From the NCBI GenBank assembly GCA_045543615.1, contig JAZPXL010000018.1, positions 1-64,000 of the forward strand: 64,000 nucleotides of DNA, in the 5' to 3' direction. Positions 16,259 to 24,822 of the stretch are shown one piece after another (position 1 is the stretch's first letter; each line of letters starts with the position of its first letter). This DNA is from CAG-390 sp045543615. GTDB taxonomy: Bacteria > Bacillota > Clostridia > Oscillospirales > CAG-272. Both the position numbers and the translations under genes were made by a program. The notes beneath the pieces are model-generated. The model was not told the DNA's origin, did no database searches, and was given only the letters and a program-made list of their open reading frames with translations.

Positions 16259-17377
16259 TTGATAGTCGCACTTGAAGAAGCAAAATATAAACTTTTAGGT
16301 CTTCGTCCTGTTCTCGTAGAGCTCGGAGACGCACTCAGAATTGAAGAGCTGAGAGAAAAGGTTGTCGTGCTTGAAGCACAGACACTTGAGGCAGATTTCT
16401 GGTCTAACCAGGAAAACTCATCAAAGGTTCTGCAGACAATTAAGCAGGCAAAGGATACCGTCTCCGATTATGAAGCACTTTGCGCTCGTCTTGAGGATGC
16501 AATTGCGCTCGCAGAGCTTGCTATTGAAGAAAACGATGAAAGCTGCGTCCCTGAGGTTGAAGAAGAGCTTGCTGCAATTCTTGCCCAGGAAGAAAAAGAA
16601 AGAATTTCTATTCTCCTTTCGGGTGAATATGACAGAAACAATGCCATCGTTTCTTTCCATCCCGGCGCAGGTGGTACTGAGGCTCAGGACTGGGCTTTGA
16701 TGCTTTACAGAATGATAACAAGATGGGCCGAAAAAGCAGGCTTTAAGGTTAAGCTTACTGATTGGCTTGATGGCGAAGAAGCCGGAATCAAGAGTGCTAC
16801 AATTATGGTAGAAGGCGTTAATGCTTATGGTTATCTTAAGAGTGAGAATGGTGTCCACAGACTTGTAAGAGTCTCTCCGTTTGACTCGCAGGGTAGAAGA
16901 CACACGTCCTTTGCTTCAATTGAGGTTATGCCTGAGTTTGATAAGCTTGATGAGGTTGTTGTCAGAGACGAAGATTATGACTTTATCCCCTTCCACTCAA
17001 GTGGAGCCGGTGGACAGAACGTCAACAAGGTTTCCTCTGCAGTTCGTATTGTTCATAAACCAACAGGTATCGTTGTAACCTGTCAAACCGAGCGTTCACA
17101 GCTCCAGAACAAGGAAACAGCTATGAAGATGCTCAAGTCCAAGCTTATGGAAATCAAAATCCGTGAAAGACTTGATACCATTGAAGAAATTCAGGGCAAC
17201 AAAACAAATATTGAGTGGGGCGCACAGATTCGTTCATATGTATTTATGCCCTACACTCTTGTCAAGGACAACAGAACAGGCTTTGAGACAGGAAATATCT
17301 CTGCAGTAATGAACGGCGAGATCGATGGCTTTATCAACGCATATCTCAAATATATTTCCAAACAGGGCGACGAATAA
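16259..17377 (+). CDS. prfB: Peptide chain release factor 2
   Basis: RF2 ends translation at UGA and UAA. The 372-residue protein carries the SPF anticodon-like tripeptide (RVSPFDSQG) and the GGQ loop (SSGAGGQNVNKV). I choose the TTG at 16259 as start, because GGGAGG lies eight bases upstream and the N-terminus then matches the family. The upstream ATG at 16214 overlaps the promoter. The frame runs through the DALRIEEL region without the in-frame UGA and +1 frameshift that many bacteria use, so this gene lacks that autoregulation. The next gene follows after 49 bases. Confidence 0.95.
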   Translation: MIVALEEAKYKLLGLRPVLVELGDALRIEELREKVVVLEAQTLEADFWSNQENSSKVLQTIKQAKDTVSDYEALCARLEDAIALAELAIEENDESCVPEVEEELAAILAQEEKERISILLSGEYDRNNAIVSFHPGAGGTEAQDWALMLYRMITRWAEKAGFKVKLTDWLDGEEAGIKSATIMVEGVNAYGYLKSENGVHRLVRVSPFDSQGRRHTSFASIEVMPEFDKLDEVVVRDEDYDFIPFHSSGAGGQNVNKVSSAVRIVHKPTGIVVTCQTERSQLQNKETAMKMLKSKLMEIKIRERLDTIEEIQGNKTNIEWGAQIRSYVFMPYTLVKDNRTGFETGNISAVMNGEIDGFINAYLKYISKQGDE

Positions 17378-17426
17378 AACTTCCGTATAGTGTCAATAAC
17401 AAATATTATTCAGGAGGAGTTCGCAA

Positions 17427-17861
17427 ATGTCTGATAACAAAAGAAAGAGCTTTAATGCTTGCAGATTATTCGGTAAGCTTATTCAACTAGCGACCGTCAT
17501 TGTTTCTGCAATATCGCTCATAAAGTTGCTTGATATCTACCGGGATCATCTTGAAGAAAAGATAAAGCGTGAAAAACGCAACAAAGCCCTGATTATAATT
17601 CTTGTCACAGCAGGAATCATTGCCGCTATCGGCACCGGTTTTGCACTTGCTGTCAATTACATTAAGAAGAAACAGAACGGCTATTTGTTTAACTTCTTTG
17701 ATCGCAATTCTTATGATGTTGTCTCCCCTGAGGAAGAAGAAAGCTTGAATATCTTAATGCAAAGCCAGCTGTTTCCCGACTCTGAAATCGTAACAATTGA
17801 AAGGCTCGCTCCATCAAGTATTCCACTTGACGAAGAGGAAACGGAAGAAAACTACAAATAA
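17427..17861 (+). CDS. Small membrane protein of unknown function
   Basis: A 144-residue protein I do not recognise. It has a hydrophobic stretch near residues 18-35 and a clear membrane helix near 50-73, with basic flanks. A C-terminal tail of about 65 residues is rich in Glu and Asp (SPEEEESLN, DEEETEEN). Most of the protein after the helix should lie on one side of the membrane. AGGAGG precedes the ATG. It follows prfB by 49 bases and ends in a terminator, so it is probably co-transcribed with prfB. Confidence 0.75.
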   Translation: MSDNKRKSFNACRLFGKLIQLATVIVSAISLIKLLDIYRDHLEEKIKREKRNKALIIILVTAGIIAAIGTGFALAVNYIKKKQNGYLFNFFDRNSYDVVSPEEEESLNILMQSQLFPDSEIVTIERLAPSSIPLDEEETEENYK

Positions 17862-17870
17862 TCCAAAATA

Positions 17871-17917
17871 AAAGCGACTATTGATTTGCTTTTTTGCAAA
17901 TTAGTAGTTGCTTTTTT
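17871..17917 (+). terminator. Terminator after the small membrane protein
   Basis: AAAGCGACTATTGATTTGC pairs imperfectly with GCAAATTAGTAGTTGCTTT and is followed by TTTTC. Its last bases overlap the -35 box of the next promoter. Confidence 0.65.
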
Positions 17918-17936
17918 CTTTTTCTTGTGATATAAT
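17908..17936 (+). promoter_or_regulatory. Upstream promoter for the HTH-glmM gene
   Basis: TTGCTT (17908-17913), 17 bases, TATAAT (17931-17936) with TGTGA before it. The transcript would start near 17943 and carry a leader of about 150 bases containing the GAGTT/AACTC palindromes. A second -10-like TATAAT lies at 18052-18057, without a well spaced -35. Confidence 0.55.
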
Positions 17937-17947
17937 AGTCTTGTAAA

Positions 17948-18023
17948 CAACGAGTTTTCAACTTGTTGCGAAACAATCTTGAGTTTTGCTACTTTTGGTT
18001 GCGTTACTTTCGGAGTTCAACTC
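17948..18023 (+). promoter_or_regulatory. Candidate operator set upstream of HTH-glmM
   Basis: CAACGAGTT-TTC-AACTTGTTG (17948-17968) is an inverted repeat with one mismatch per arm, and GAGTT-C-AACTC (18013-18023) is a perfect one. A lone GAGTT half-site lies at 17981-17985 between them. The three GAGTT starts are 29 and 32 bases apart, about three helical turns. The next gene encodes a protein with a DNA-binding domain, so autoregulation is plausible. This is inference from spacing and symmetry. Confidence 0.4.
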
Positions 18024-18093
18024 TTTTGTTTAAATGCGCTTAATACTTGCATATAATATAAATTAGAAATTTGTTTTTAAGGAGACTATAATT

Positions 18094-19731
18094 ATGACAA
18101 TAGGCGAAAAAATTACTTATTTAAGAACCGTTACGGGAATTACTCAAGAGCAGCTTGCTGAGAAAATGAATGTGTCTCGTCAGTCGATATCTAAGTGGGA
18201 AATGGGGCAGTCCGTTCCTCAAATAGAAAAAATTGTAGAGCTTTGTAATCTTTTTTCTGTGAGTGCAGACACAATGCTTCGTGATGAAATCGCACTCAAC
18301 TTTGACAAAAGCAATTCTTCTGATGGTGCAGCGTCACAATATCCCGGCAAGTACTTCGGAACTGATGGATACAGAGGCGAGGCTAATCTGACTCTGACGT
18401 CCGACAATGCCTACAAAGTGGGAAGATTTTTGGGCTGGTACTTCTCTTCTCCTATGTCAGGAAACATCAAATCCAACTACCGTCCTCGCATAGTTCTTGG
18501 TAAAGACACAAGACGCTCAAGCTATATGCTTGAATATGCAATTGCTGCAGGTATCACAGCTTCAGGTGCTGATGTATATATGCTTCACGTAATCACAACA
18601 CCCGGCGTTTCCTATGTTACACGCCAGGACGAATTTGACTGTGGTATTATGATCACCGCATCTCACAATCCATATTATGACAACGGCATAAAGATCATCA
18701 ACCGTTACGGAGAGAAAATTGATGATAGCATCACCTCTCTCATAGAAGCATATATCGACGGTGATGTTTCAAGGCTCCATATTTCAGGAAATGACATTCC
18801 TCTTGCAACCCGTGAGAGAATCGGATGCATTGTTGACTATGTAGCGGGCAGAAATCGTTACGTTGGTTATCTCATCTCGCTCGCATCTCATTCCTATAAG
18901 AATCTAAGGATCGGACTTGACTGTGCTAACGGTGCTTCTTGGAGTATTGCCAAGGCAATATTCGATGCCCTCGGTGCTCAGACCTATACAATAGGGACTT
19001 CCCCCGATGGCACAAATATAAACCTAGGTTGTGGCTCGACACATATTGACTCTCTCTGTCAGCTTGTAAGAGAAAAACATCTTGATATGGGCTTTGCATT
19101 TGACGGTGACGCCGACAGATGTCTTGCAGTTGATGAGAATGGAAACGTTGTTGACGGCGACCGCATTATGTATATTCTCGCATCAAGACTCAAGTCTCGC
19201 GGAATGCTTCATAAGGACACAGTTGTTGTTACGGTAATGTCAAACCTTGGACTTCTGAACGCATTTAAACGTGAAGGAATAAACTATGAGGTTACAGCCG
19301 TTGGTGATAGATTTGTTTATGAATCGATGCAAAAAAACGGCTATCAGCTTGGTGGTGAGCAATCGGGTCATATTATTATTAAGAAGTATGCCACAACAGG
19401 TGATGCTCTTCTTACGGCAATAATGCTCACAGAGGAGATGAGAGACAACAAACTACCTCTCTCAAAGCTTGCAGAAAGCGTTACTATCTATCCACAGATC
19501 ACGCACAGCATAAGCGTTTATGATCAGGGGGCTGTAATGGCAGACGAAAAGGTAACTGCTGTTTGCAATCGTATCAAAAAGGCACTTGGAAGTGGTGGAA
19601 GACTTTTAGTCCGTCCCAGTGGTACTGAACCCGTTGTTCGTATTATGGTTGAATGCGACAGCGAAGAGCTTTGCACTCAATATATAAAGGAGATTACCGA
19701 TACAATCAGAAAGCAGGGACTTGCAAAATGA
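18094..19731 (+). CDS. glmM: XRE-type HTH domain fused to phosphoglucosamine mutase
   Basis: A 545-residue fusion. Residues 1-65 form a Cro/C1-type HTH (TQEQLAEKMNVSRQSISKWE). A short linker leads to a complete alpha-phosphohexomutase from about residue 87: YFGTDGYRGEA, the phosphoserine loop TASHNP (Ser190), the metal loop DGDADR (Asp337, 339, 341), the sugar loop GEQSGH (about 422-426) and the phosphate loop RPSGTEP. The loop types favour GlmM (glucosamine-6-P to glucosamine-1-P), though phosphomannomutase is possible. AAGGAG precedes the ATG and the frame is uninterrupted between domains. It overlaps the GlmU-like gene by four bases. The fusion suggests an enzyme that also regulates transcription. 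Confidence 0.9.
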   Translation: MTIGEKITYLRTVTGITQEQLAEKMNVSRQSISKWEMGQSVPQIEKIVELCNLFSVSADTMLRDEIALNFDKSNSSDGAASQYPGKYFGTDGYRGEANLTLTSDNAYKVGRFLGWYFSSPMSGNIKSNYRPRIVLGKDTRRSSYMLEYAIAAGITASGADVYMLHVITTPGVSYVTRQDEFDCGIMITASHNPYYDNGIKIINRYGEKIDDSITSLIEAYIDGDVSRLHISGNDIPLATRERIGCIVDYVAGRNRYVGYLISLASHSYKNLRIGLDCANGASWSIAKAIFDALGAQTYTIGTSPDGTNINLGCGSTHIDSLCQLVREKHLDMGFAFDGDADRCLAVDENGNVVDGDRIMYILASRLKSRGMLHKDTVVVTVMSNLGLLNAFKREGINYEVTAVGDRFVYESMQKNGYQLGGEQSGHIIIKKYATTGDALLTAIMLTEEMRDNKLPLSKLAESVTIYPQITHSISVYDQGAVMADEKVTAVCNRIKKALGSGGRLLVRPSGTEPVVRIMVECDSEELCTQYIKEITDTIRKQGLAK

Positions 19732-20402
19732 TTAAAGTAAATGTTAATGATCTCAGAATAACAGAACTGTTTGATGATATTCCTGAAATTCTCTCCCCTT
19801 TGTTTGAAGGTGAGATTTATCCGTGGGCAGTTGTTCCAAAGATAAAAGCTTTTGTCGGAGAGCTTGTGAAGAATGGAATTGAAGGCTACAAAGAACTTTA
19901 TCCCGGCGTTCTTGTCGGACCGGAGACAACAATTCACCCATCGGCAACCATTGTTGGTCCTGCTGTTATCGGCGCAAATTGTGAAATCCGTCCATCTGCT
20001 TTTATAAGAGGTAATGTTTATATCGGCGACGGTAGCGTTATTGGAAACTCAACTGAGCTTAAAAACGCCATTTTAATTCGCAAAGCACAAGTGCCGCATT
20101 TCAATTATGTCGGTGACTCGATTCTTGGTAGCTTTTCGCATATGGGAGCAGGCAGTATTTGTTCTAACCTCAAATCAGACCAGAGTAATGTAATAGTCAG
20201 AGCGTCTACTCCAATTGACACAGGTATGAGAAAGCTTGGCGCAATACTCGGCGACCACGTTGAGGTGGGTTGCAACTGCGTACTCAATCCCGGGTGTGTA
20301 ATCTGTGGGGGTACTCGAGTTTATCCTCTCAATTCACTTCGAGGTGTTTTCCCCAAAAACTCTATTGTTAAATCCCTTACAGATGTAGTTGAGATCAATT
20401 AA
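19728..20402 (+). CDS. GlmU-like left-handed beta-helix acyltransferase
   Basis: A 224-residue protein with hexapeptide repeats from about residue 60 to the end (IHPSATIVGPAVIG, NVYIGDGSVIG, HMGAGSICSN, GDHVEVGCNCVLNPG). It resembles the acetyltransferase half of GlmU and sugar-phosphate nucleotidyltransferases but lacks the N-terminal nucleotidyltransferase domain. Its start overlaps the glmM stop (ATGA), so the two are coupled. The likely role is N-acetylation of glucosamine-1-phosphate, the step after GlmM, with uridylylation done elsewhere. The substrate is inferred from context. Confidence 0.82.
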   Translation: MIKVNVNDLRITELFDDIPEILSPLFEGEIYPWAVVPKIKAFVGELVKNGIEGYKELYPGVLVGPETTIHPSATIVGPAVIGANCEIRPSAFIRGNVYIGDGSVIGNSTELKNAILIRKAQVPHFNYVGDSILGSFSHMGAGSICSNLKSDQSNVIVRASTPIDTGMRKLGAILGDHVEVGCNCVLNPGCVICGGTRVYPLNSLRGVFPKNSIVKSLTDVVEIN

Positions 20403-20408
20403 TACCAA

Positions 20409-20438
20409 AACTCCGTTGACCGCAAGGTCAACGGAGTT
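20409..20438. terminator. Bidirectional terminator between GlmU-like and dipeptidase genes
   Basis: AACTCCGTTGACC (20409-20421) pairs with GGTCAACGGAGTT (20426-20438) around a GCAA loop. T runs lie on the plus side, and the stem lies between converging genes. Confidence 0.85.
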
Positions 20439-20445
20439 TTTTCTA

Positions 20446-21390
20446 TTAGTTATCAAGATACTTGCGGAGGTAGTTAAGATAGTTACCACCAACAAACTTT
20501 TCAATGAGAGTTTCCGTGTATCCTCTCTGATACATATACTCGATCATCTGGTCGTGGATGGAAATTTCTCTGTCAATAGGATAGGGGAACTTTCCACTTG
20601 TACCATCAACATCGCCACCAAAACCAATATTATCGCTTCCAAAGTGATCGATACAGTAGTCAAGGTGGTCAAACAATCTCTCGACTGTTCTGTTCTCGGG
20701 ATTATCATCAACAAAAGGAGGGCAGAAATTAAGTCCGATCATACCGTCGGATTCAACTATCTTTCTCGCCATATCATCTGTGAGGTTTCTTGAGTGCGAG
20801 CAAAGAGAACGGAAATTGGAGTGAGTAGCTATTACAGGCTTCTTACTGATCTCAACAAGATCCCAGAAACTCTGATCAGAAAGATGAGAACAGTCAAAGA
20901 TCATTCCAAGCCTGTTGCCCTCTTCTACTATCATACGTCCGATTTCGGTAAGGCCCGTGTCCTCCTCGCCCTCTTCAAGTCTGTTACTTTTAGCAAGGTT
21001 GTTGGTGAGCCAAGCAAGACCGAATACGCGAACTCCTATGTTGTAGAAATCGTTAAGAATCTTAACAGATCCCTTAACACCTGTTCCGCCTTCAACAGTC
21101 ATAAGTGCAGCGTGCTTGTTTTCAGCAATAGCTCTTTCAATATCGGCGTAGGTGCGAACCTGGATAACGTTATCCTTTTCGGTCTCCATAGCCATACAGA
21201 AATGACCTATGTAACGTACAGCTCTTTTGTAACAATGTTCCATATCGTCACCCGGCCAGGAGCAGAACATAGCAACGAACTGAAGCTGCTTGTACTTTGC
21301 GCTATAGTTGTGAGGGTTTACGAGAGGGTGCGTGCCATTATCAACGCACTGGATGCTGTCACAATGTGAATCAACTACAAATAAGGACAT
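20446..21390 (-). CDS. Membrane dipeptidase family (M19) protein
   Basis: A 314-residue zinc dipeptidase of the M19 family. Metal ligands are visible in DSHCDS near the N-terminus, TVEGG, DCSHLS and ATHSNFRSLCSH. Family members cut dipeptides, including some with a D residue. There is no signal peptide, so it is probably cytosolic. The ATG at 21390 follows GGAGG; the longer in-frame TTG overlaps that site. It lies 23 bases after hisS and is the last gene of the murT run. Confidence 0.92.
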   Translation of the reverse strand: MSLFVVDSHCDSIQCVDNGTHPLVNPHNYSAKYKQLQFVAMFCSWPGDDMEHCYKRAVRYIGHFCMAMETEKDNVIQVRTYADIERAIAENKHAALMTVEGGTGVKGSVKILNDFYNIGVRVFGLAWLTNNLAKSNRLEEGEEDTGLTEIGRMIVEEGNRLGMIFDCSHLSDQSFWDLVEISKKPVIATHSNFRSLCSHSRNLTDDMARKIVESDGMIGLNFCPPFVDDNPENRTVERLFDHLDYCIDHFGSDNIGFGGDVDGTSGKFPYPIDREISIHDQMIEYMYQRGYTETLIEKFVGGNYLNYLRKYLDN

Positions 21391-21413
21391 TTTTTGTACC
21401 TCCAAATAATAAA

Positions 21414-22643
21414 TTACATTTCAATAAACTCGAAGTAACCTTCTTCTTCGAGTTTGGTTTTCTGGAAATAGACATTCTTCATCTTGGTTGTTACGAGAAC
21501 TCTTGCGCCCTCAGCACGAAGTGCCGAAGCACGAGCGTACATTTCAACCATATCCTCCTCACTCATATTGCGAGAAGCGAGGAAGGCAATGCTTCTGTCG
21601 GCTGCAGGAGGAACAAATCCCGAGTCAATAAGAGCCGAAACAATTCGCTCGAAACCAAGCGAGAAACCACAGGCAGGAACTTTCTGCCCAGAAAACTTGC
21701 CAAGCATTTCGTCATATCTTCCACCACCACCAACAGAATAGCCATATCCGTCCATCTGTATCTCAAAGATAGTGCCTGTATAATATGACATTCCACGCAC
21801 AAGGGTAGGATCAAACGCGATCTTGCAGCCACCAACAGTAGCAGCTGAAGCGCAACGCATAATAGTCGAAATATCTGCAGCAATTGCTGCGCCTGCTTCG
21901 CCAAGTGTTGAAACAAATGCGTTTATATCGATAGCTCCGTCGACGTCATATAGCGAAGTATACTTCTTAACAGTTTCCTCGGAATAACCCTCGGAAAGCA
22001 TTTCTTGTCTTACGCCATCAATGCCAATCTTGTCCATCTTGTCAAGAATGATAAACACACGGTCGTGCTCCTCTGCCGGAATATTACAGCTGTCAGCGCA
22101 AAGCTTCAGTAGCCTGCGATCGTTTATGCGAATTGTAAAGTTGTCGAAGCCGAGCTTGCGCAGAACTCCCGCAGTAGATGAAATAAGTGTGATCTCGGCG
22201 GTTTTTGTAGGATCTCCGAGAATATCAATATCGCACTGTGTAAACTGACGGTATCTTCCCTTCTGTGGTCTGTCAGCACGCCAAACATTTCCAATCTGCA
22301 TCGCAAGGAACGGCGAGGGAAGCTTTGCGCAATTATTAGCGTAGTATCTTGAAAGTGGTACTGTCAGATCGTATCTGAGGCCACTGTCGCAAAGCTCAGC
22401 ATCACTTCCGGCTGCCTCGGCGAGCTTCTCACCACGCTTCATAATCTTAAATATGAGTTTTTCGTTTTCTCCACCATTCTTTCCGGTGAGATTTTCAATA
22501 TGCTCAACGCAAGGAGTTTCGATCATACAAAAGCCACCTGCGCTGTATGCTTCTATAATGACCTTTTTTACATATTCACGAACGGCGACTTCAGTAGGAA
22601 GATAGTCGTTCATTCCCTTCGTTGGTGTTTTAATAAGTTTCAT
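21414..22643 (-). CDS. hisS: Histidyl-tRNA synthetase
   Basis: HisRS charges tRNA-His. The 409-residue class II enzyme has motif 1 around residues 45-60, motif 2 in GNVWRADRPQKGRYRQFTQCDID, the histidine A motif RGMSYYTGTIFEI, and motif 3 in GGGGRYDEMLG and GFSLGFERI, followed by a short anticodon-binding domain. AGAGG precedes the ATG. It lies 11 bases after the GatD-like gene; there is no T-box in that gap, so it depends on the upstream promoter. Confidence 0.96.
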   Translation of the reverse strand: MKLIKTPTKGMNDYLPTEVAVREYVKKVIIEAYSAGGFCMIETPCVEHIENLTGKNGGENEKLIFKIMKRGEKLAEAAGSDAELCDSGLRYDLTVPLSRYYANNCAKLPSPFLAMQIGNVWRADRPQKGRYRQFTQCDIDILGDPTKTAEITLISSTAGVLRKLGFDNFTIRINDRRLLKLCADSCNIPAEEHDRVFIILDKMDKIGIDGVRQEMLSEGYSEETVKKYTSLYDVDGAIDINAFVSTLGEAGAAIAADISTIMRCASAATVGGCKIAFDPTLVRGMSYYTGTIFEIQMDGYGYSVGGGGRYDEMLGKFSGQKVPACGFSLGFERIVSALIDSGFVPPAADRSIAFLASRNMSEEDMVEMYARASALRAEGARVLVTTKMKNVYFQKTKLEEEGYFEFIEM

Positions 22644-22654
22644 TTTTACCTCTG

Positions 22655-23365
22655 TTAGTCAAACTTAATTTTTGGATCTCTGAATTCAGCAAGTCTCTGT
22701 TCGTATGCGTTCATTGCTACGCCACGGTGCGCGGCGGTTGCCGTCTCGCCTGCAAGTGATATGAGATATTCGCAGAATATTGGATTTAAAGGAAGAATTG
22801 GTCCGAGTACGCTCGTTCCAAAGAAATTGTTCTTGACAAATCCCTCAAGTTTGCTTTGACGGTTAAGTCCTATTCCTCTTTCCATCTCAATAAAAGCACA
22901 ATCGCTATTATCTCCATAAATCATTGAGAACTGTGAGCGAAAGCCTGTGATGACGATGTCTTTGAATTTTCCAAGCACCTTGCCGTTATATCTGTCAAAC
23001 CAATTAACAACGACATCAAAATCGAAAAGTCCAAGACCTGAATATTCAATTTCAAGCGTTACATTTTTTATGTTCTTGCAGAACACCTCGCAAGCATTTC
23101 CCGTTGCCAGAAAAACCACTCCATCGTCTATAAGCTCTTTAATTCTTTCTGTGTGAGGACGAAGCTTTTCAATAACTCTCATCTGTATATCGTCACTCAT
23201 CGAGCCTATAAGAATAATATCAGGGCGTGCACTTGGGAAATACATCTCTCCGTCAAGAGAAGAAGAAATAAACGTCGCCGTTGGGAGAGTTTGTCTTAAA
23301 TAAGTCTCGTTCTGAGGATCTCCATAGAGATTGCAAACCTCGCCGAATAATGTCTCAACAATCAT
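22655..23365 (-). CDS. GatD-like amidotransferase subunit lacking catalytic Cys and His
   Basis: A 236-residue protein that aligns along its length with GatD, the glutaminase subunit of lipid II isoglutaminyl synthase: NLYGDPQN at the N-terminus, PDIILIG, GLGLFDF, and a C-terminal GPILPLNP. The nucleophile loop, (T/A)ICGGYQ in GatD, reads LATGNACEVF here, putting Gly89 at the cysteine position. The histidine of YLHGP is Leu187 (SVLGP). Both residues are therefore missing, although cysteines lie nearby (92, 96). It overlaps murT by four bases, so a complex with MurT is likely. It may be a structural subunit or use a different ammonia source; this is inference. Confidence 0.82.
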   Translation of the reverse strand: MIVETLFGEVCNLYGDPQNETYLRQTLPTATFISSSLDGEMYFPSARPDIILIGSMSDDIQMRVIEKLRPHTERIKELIDDGVVFLATGNACEVFCKNIKNVTLEIEYSGLGLFDFDVVVNWFDRYNGKVLGKFKDIVITGFRSQFSMIYGDNSDCAFIEMERGIGLNRQSKLEGFVKNNFFGTSVLGPILPLNPIFCEYLISLAGETATAAHRGVAMNAYEQRLAEFRDPKIKFD

Positions 23366-24735
23366 TTTTCTTCACCTCCCATACGGATAAGCTCAGCTCT
23401 TATCTTATCCTTCTCGGCAAGCAGATAAGGATCGTAAAGAACAAATATATCTTTGTATTTGTTGCCATCAACAAGAGCGAGTCCACCCATCGGAGAATCT
23501 GCAAGCTTGATTTTTGATTCATCAACTCCTGCAAGAACTGCTCTGAGCATCTGATCCTTGCATCTTGGGCCGGCGAAAATTATCTGGCCGACACTATCAT
23601 CGCAAAGCGCGCTATAATCGCAGTCATAAATCCAACAAACGCTCTCTGAGTTGCCTGTATTGTCCGACTTATCGTCAACCATAATATAAAGCAGCTTGTC
23701 CTTAGGTGGACAGCTTACAATATAGCTGTAAGCTCTTGCACAAGCAATTGGATTTTGTCCCTTTGCAAGCTGGAAAGTAATACTCAGGTCGCCTGATTTT
23801 ACGGTATCAAAACGTGTTTGTACTATCTTTTGCTTTTCCATAGAAGCCTTTATCTGCTCAAAGGAAAGACCAAACTCAGACAGTAGGGCGATCGCTCCAC
23901 AACAGTTATAAATATTGACTATATTATCGTTGATTATCTTAAACTCCTCACTCAGACCATTGTAAGTGATAGTAAAAACATTGTTTGTATAATCAATATC
24001 CGAAACCTCATAATCGGGCGTGGGTGAAGAATACGTGCAAGAAGTGCACTTAAACCTTCCGATGTGGTTGTATCGAATATATTCGGGTTCGAGTCTGCTG
24101 CCGCAAACAGGACAGTAAACTATGTCTCGTGAGCTTGGAGCCGCTATTCCCTCGGGCTTATTTGCAGTCATACCGAAATAGGTGCGCAAATCATTTTGCT
24201 CAGCTACGGAACAACAAACAAGATCGTCAGCGTTAAGAATAACGTGGGTCTTTGGAGAAAGAGCCTTGTTAATGATATAAACTATAAAATCTGTATGCGC
24301 ATTTCTCTTGAGAGAATCTCTCATTATATTGTTACAAACAAGATAATCGGGCGTCAGATAAGAATAAATCCTTATAGAGCTTCTCTCGTCAACCTCTAAA
24401 ACAGCAATTTGCTTTTTGGGCTTACCTGTAAGCGTTGAATCTGTCAAAAGAGCGGTTGCAACTCCCGCCTGAACATTAGAACCGTAGCTATTATTCGTTA
24501 CTGTATAACCACAGTCACGGAGAATATCAGCGATTAGATTACTTGTGGTAGTCTTACCGTTTGTTCCCGTTACGCAAATTAGTTTTTCGGGCATCGTAAG
24601 ACCACCCAGAAAATCGGGACATAGCTTCAAAGCAATAAATCCCGGAGTATATGAAGCCGGCTTACCAAGGATTTTGAGCGCAATCCGAGCAAGCTGCGCA
24701 ACAAGCATCGCAAACAAAAATCTGATTCTTTTCAT
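23362..24735 (-). CDS. murT: MurT-like lipid II isoglutaminyl synthase subunit
   Basis: A 457-residue Mur-ligase homologue. The N-terminus has a hydrophobic segment, then TGTNGKTTTSN for ATP, the central domain with LEVDERS, and a zinc ribbon inserted at about residues 205-235 (CPVCGSRL and CTSC), which is characteristic of MurT. The C-terminal domain includes CWIYDCDY. MurT with GatD amidates the alpha-carboxyl of D-Glu in lipid II. It shares a four-base overlap with the GatD-like gene downstream. The start has only a weak ribosome site (AGAGACG). Its own promoter is at 24794-24822. Confidence 0.92.
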   Translation of the reverse strand: MKRIRFLFAMLVAQLARIALKILGKPASYTPGFIALKLCPDFLGGLTMPEKLICVTGTNGKTTTSNLIADILRDCGYTVTNNSYGSNVQAGVATALLTDSTLTGKPKKQIAVLEVDERSSIRIYSYLTPDYLVCNNIMRDSLKRNAHTDFIVYIINKALSPKTHVILNADDLVCCSVAEQNDLRTYFGMTANKPEGIAAPSSRDIVYCPVCGSRLEPEYIRYNHIGRFKCTSCTYSSPTPDYEVSDIDYTNNVFTITYNGLSEEFKIINDNIVNIYNCCGAIALLSEFGLSFEQIKASMEKQKIVQTRFDTVKSGDLSITFQLAKGQNPIACARAYSYIVSCPPKDKLLYIMVDDKSDNTGNSESVCWIYDCDYSALCDDSVGQIIFAGPRCKDQMLRAVLAGVDESKIKLADSPMGGLALVDGNKYKDIFVLYDPYLLAEKDKIRAELIRMGGEEK

Positions 24736-24793
24736 TTTTACGTCTCTATACCAAAAAATTAATTTTCATTAATAATGTTAATTATTCTATATA

Positions 24794-24822
24794 ATAATAA
24801 CTCAAAAGTACTCAAAAGTCAA
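24794..24822 (-). promoter_or_regulatory. Promoter for murT with a tandem repeat in its spacer
   Basis: Minus strand: TTGACT (24822-24817), 17 bases, TATTAT (24799-24794). The spacer and box edges contain the 10-mer ACTTTTGAGT twice in direct tandem. Such a repeat between -35 and -10 is a common place for a regulator to bind; no regulator is identified. Confidence 0.6.

Noticed and set aside
20389..21369. Two plus-strand frames (20389-20793, 20794-21369)
   Set aside because: They are antisense to the M19 dipeptidase, which carries all its metal ligands on the minus strand.
22644..22654. A T-box before hisS
   Set aside because: The gap to the upstream gene is 11 bases, far too short.
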